Part shown: piece after piece, positions 5,971 to 7,049 of the stretch
Layout: every line of letters begins with the position of its first letter
Position numbering within the stretch: position 1 is the stretch's first letter
Source of the DNA: Hyphomicrobiales bacterium
GTDB taxonomy: Bacteria > Pseudomonadota > Alphaproteobacteria > Rhizobiales > Beijerinckiaceae
Length of the DNA: 7,049 nt
Reading direction: 5' to 3'
NCBI GenBank assembly: GCA_027489835.1
Contig: JAIXZF010000375.1
Location: forward strand, 1 to 7,049
The notes under the pieces: model-generated
Told to the model about the DNA's origin: nothing
The model's database searches: none
What the model saw: only the letters and a program-made list of their open reading frames with translations
Made by a program: the position numbers and the translations under genes

Positions 5971-6000
5971 TTGACATTGCGGCATTGCGCCCCATGTCAA
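5971..6000. repeat. Inverted repeat TTGACAT-N16-ATGTCAA upstream of the TerC/Alx gene
   Basis: Two perfect 7-bp arms (5971-5977 and 5994-6000) face each other across 16 nt. The left arm reads as a -35 box (TTGACA) for the plus strand, but the sequence 17 nt later (ATGTCA) is a poor -10. It may be the TerC/Alx promoter overlapped by an operator, or a chance repeat. Confidence 0.35.
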
Positions 6001-6117
6001 CCGGGCTGGGACCGGGCCCCTCTGGCGGCTAGGCGTTCGTGGATTTGATCCGGGCGCCCCGTGATGTCGGAACCAGTGCGCGAAAATCATCGTCACACGA
6101 CAGCCCGGGACGTAACC

Positions 6118-7049
6118 ATGCCTGAATTCCTGCTTGCCGAATGGCTCGGCAAACCCCTCTGGATGTGGACGGGCTTCCTGTCCATCGTCGTCGCCCTCCT
6201 CGCCTTCGACCTTGGCATCTGGCACAAGGACGACAAGGAAATGGGCATTTCCGAGAGCCTCTGGCTGTCGGCCTTCTACTTCGCCTTCTCCTGCGCCTAC
6301 GGCATCGGCATCTGGTGGGCCTACAATGCCGGCTACATCAGCACCTCGGACGGCACCCATGCCGGCATCACCTTCTTCACCGGCTTCTTCATCGAAAAAG
6401 CGCTGTCGATCGACAACGTCTTCGTGATTTCGCTGATCTTCGGCTTCTTCGCCATCCCGCGGAAATATCAGTACCGCGCGCTGGTCTGGGGCATCCTCGC
6501 GGTGATCGTGCTGCGCGGCATCATGATCGCGGTCGGCGCGGCGCTGGTCCAGCAATATGCCTGGATCCTCTACATCTTCGGCGCCTTCCTCATCGCCACC
6601 GGCATCAAGATGCTCGTCGTGCCCGAGGGCGACCCGGACGTGTCGAAGAACCCGGTCGTGCGCTTCATGAAGAAGCACATGCGCGTCACCGACAAGCTGC
6701 ACGACCAGCACTTCTTCGTGCGCCAGCCCGATCCCGCCACCGGCAAGATCGTGCTCTGGGCGACCCCGCTCTTCCTGGCGCTTGTCGTCATCAACATCGC
6801 CGACCTGATCTTCGCGGTGGATTCGGTGCCGGCGATCTTCGCCATCACCACCGACACCTTCATCGTCTACACGGCGAACATCATGGCGATCCTCGGCCTG
6901 CGCGCGCTGTATTTCGCGCTCGCGGCGATGGTGCACCGCTTCCACTACCTGAAGTACTCGCTGGCCGTGGTGCTGATCTTCATCGGCCTGAAGATCTTCT
7001 GGAACAACATCGTCGGCAAGTTCCCGCCCGAGTACTCGCTCGGCATCAC
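6118..7049 (+). CDS. TerC/Alx-family membrane protein (probable metal ion exporter), 3' end outside the window
   Basis: The frame is open from the ATG at 6118 to the window end and gives 310 residues. It is a polytopic membrane protein of the TerC family, closest in layout to E. coli Alx, which exports manganese and responds to alkaline pH. About eight or nine hydrophobic segments are visible. The two acidic membrane motifs of the family are present: EKALSIDNVFV at 93-103 (Glu93, Asp99) and ADLIFAVDSVPAIFAIT at 228-244 (Asp229, Asp235). The central loop (170-210) is charged. Alx relatives are about 320-345 aa, so little is missing. The start is ambiguous: an in-frame ATG at 6064 would add 18 polar residues, but homology begins at MPEFLLAEWLGKPLWMW, so 6118 is preferred despite a weak GGGA ribosome binding site. 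It is divergent from the importer operon. Metal specificity is inferred from the family. Confidence 0.9.
   Translation, partial: MPEFLLAEWLGKPLWMWTGFLSIVVALLAFDLGIWHKDDKEMGISESLWLSAFYFAFSCAYGIGIWWAYNAGYISTSDGTHAGITFFTGFFIEKALSIDNVFVISLIFGFFAIPRKYQYRALVWGILAVIVLRGIMIAVGAALVQQYAWILYIFGAFLIATGIKMLVVPEGDPDVSKNPVVRFMKKHMRVTDKLHDQHFFVRQPDPATGKIVLWATPLFLALVVINIADLIFAVDSVPAIFAITTDTFIVYTANIMAILGLRALYFALAAMVHRFHYLKYSLAVVLIFIGLKIFWNNIVGKFPPEYSLGI

Larger units (their letters stand above)
5664..6117. other. Divergent regulatory region between the ABC importer operon and the TerC/Alx gene
   Basis: This stretch of 454 bases holds no gene that I can support; the open frames in it are short and Arg/Pro-rich or are extensions of antisense shadows. 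It contains, from left to right, a leader stem-loop, a sigma54-like promoter directed at the importer, an NtrC-like palindrome and a TTGACAT inverted repeat on the TerC side. No TPP riboswitch consensus (CTGAGA) is present before the binding-protein gene, and no yybP-ykoY manganese riboswitch core (GGGGAGTA) before the TerC/Alx gene. Confidence 0.7.

Noticed and set aside
5891..6117. yybP-ykoY manganese riboswitch before the TerC/Alx gene
   Set aside because: No GGGGAGTA loop and matching downstream loop were recognised by eye; a covariance-model search was not possible.
5851..6945. Minus-strand frame of 364 codons opposite the TerC/Alx gene
   Set aside because: Its Asp/Glu/His/Arg-rich composition is the typical complement of a membrane-protein gene; the plus-strand frame has the TerC family motifs.

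Overview
The window is GC-rich and densely coded. Its genes resemble those of an alphaproteobacterium, most likely of the order Hyphomicrobiales/Rhizobiales; this is judged from gene families, codon choice and gene order, with no database search. Seven complete protein genes and two genes cut by the window edges can be supported. No RNA gene, mobile element or CRISPR array was seen.

Left part (1-2450, all minus strand). The N-terminus of a probable ZapE/AFG1-type ATPase runs off the left edge. Upstream of it lies a likely three-gene cluster read from right to left: a small four-helix membrane protein, a YCII/DGPF-domain protein, and an ECF sigma factor with a long C-terminal helical/TPR-like extension (ECF42-type). 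The YCII stop and the sigma start are separated by 2 nt. A TGTCGA element lies upstream of the membrane gene, next to an A/T tract, and may be the self-regulated ECF42 promoter.

Middle (2559-5663). A plus-strand MAPEG-family membrane protein converges, with a 3-nt gap, on a minus-strand ABC importer operon. The importer order is periplasmic binding protein (NMT1/SsuA-like), ATPase, permease. A perfect 13-bp stem-loop lies between the binding protein and the ATPase, and ATPase and permease are separated by a single base. No catabolic gene accompanies the transporter, so the substrate is not given by its neighbours.

Right part (5664-7049). A 454-bp divergent intergenic region separates the importer from a plus-strand TerC/Alx-family membrane protein that runs off the right edge. 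On the importer side it holds a sigma54-like promoter (GGCACG-N4-TTGCT) and, about 126 bp upstream of the predicted start point, a perfect TGCACA-N5-TGTGCA palindrome that fits the NtrC enhancer pattern GCAC-N7-GTGC. Together these suggest that the importer is switched on under nitrogen limitation and takes up a nitrogen-containing compound. This is the most informative signal in the window. Nothing seen amounts to a clearly new biological system.
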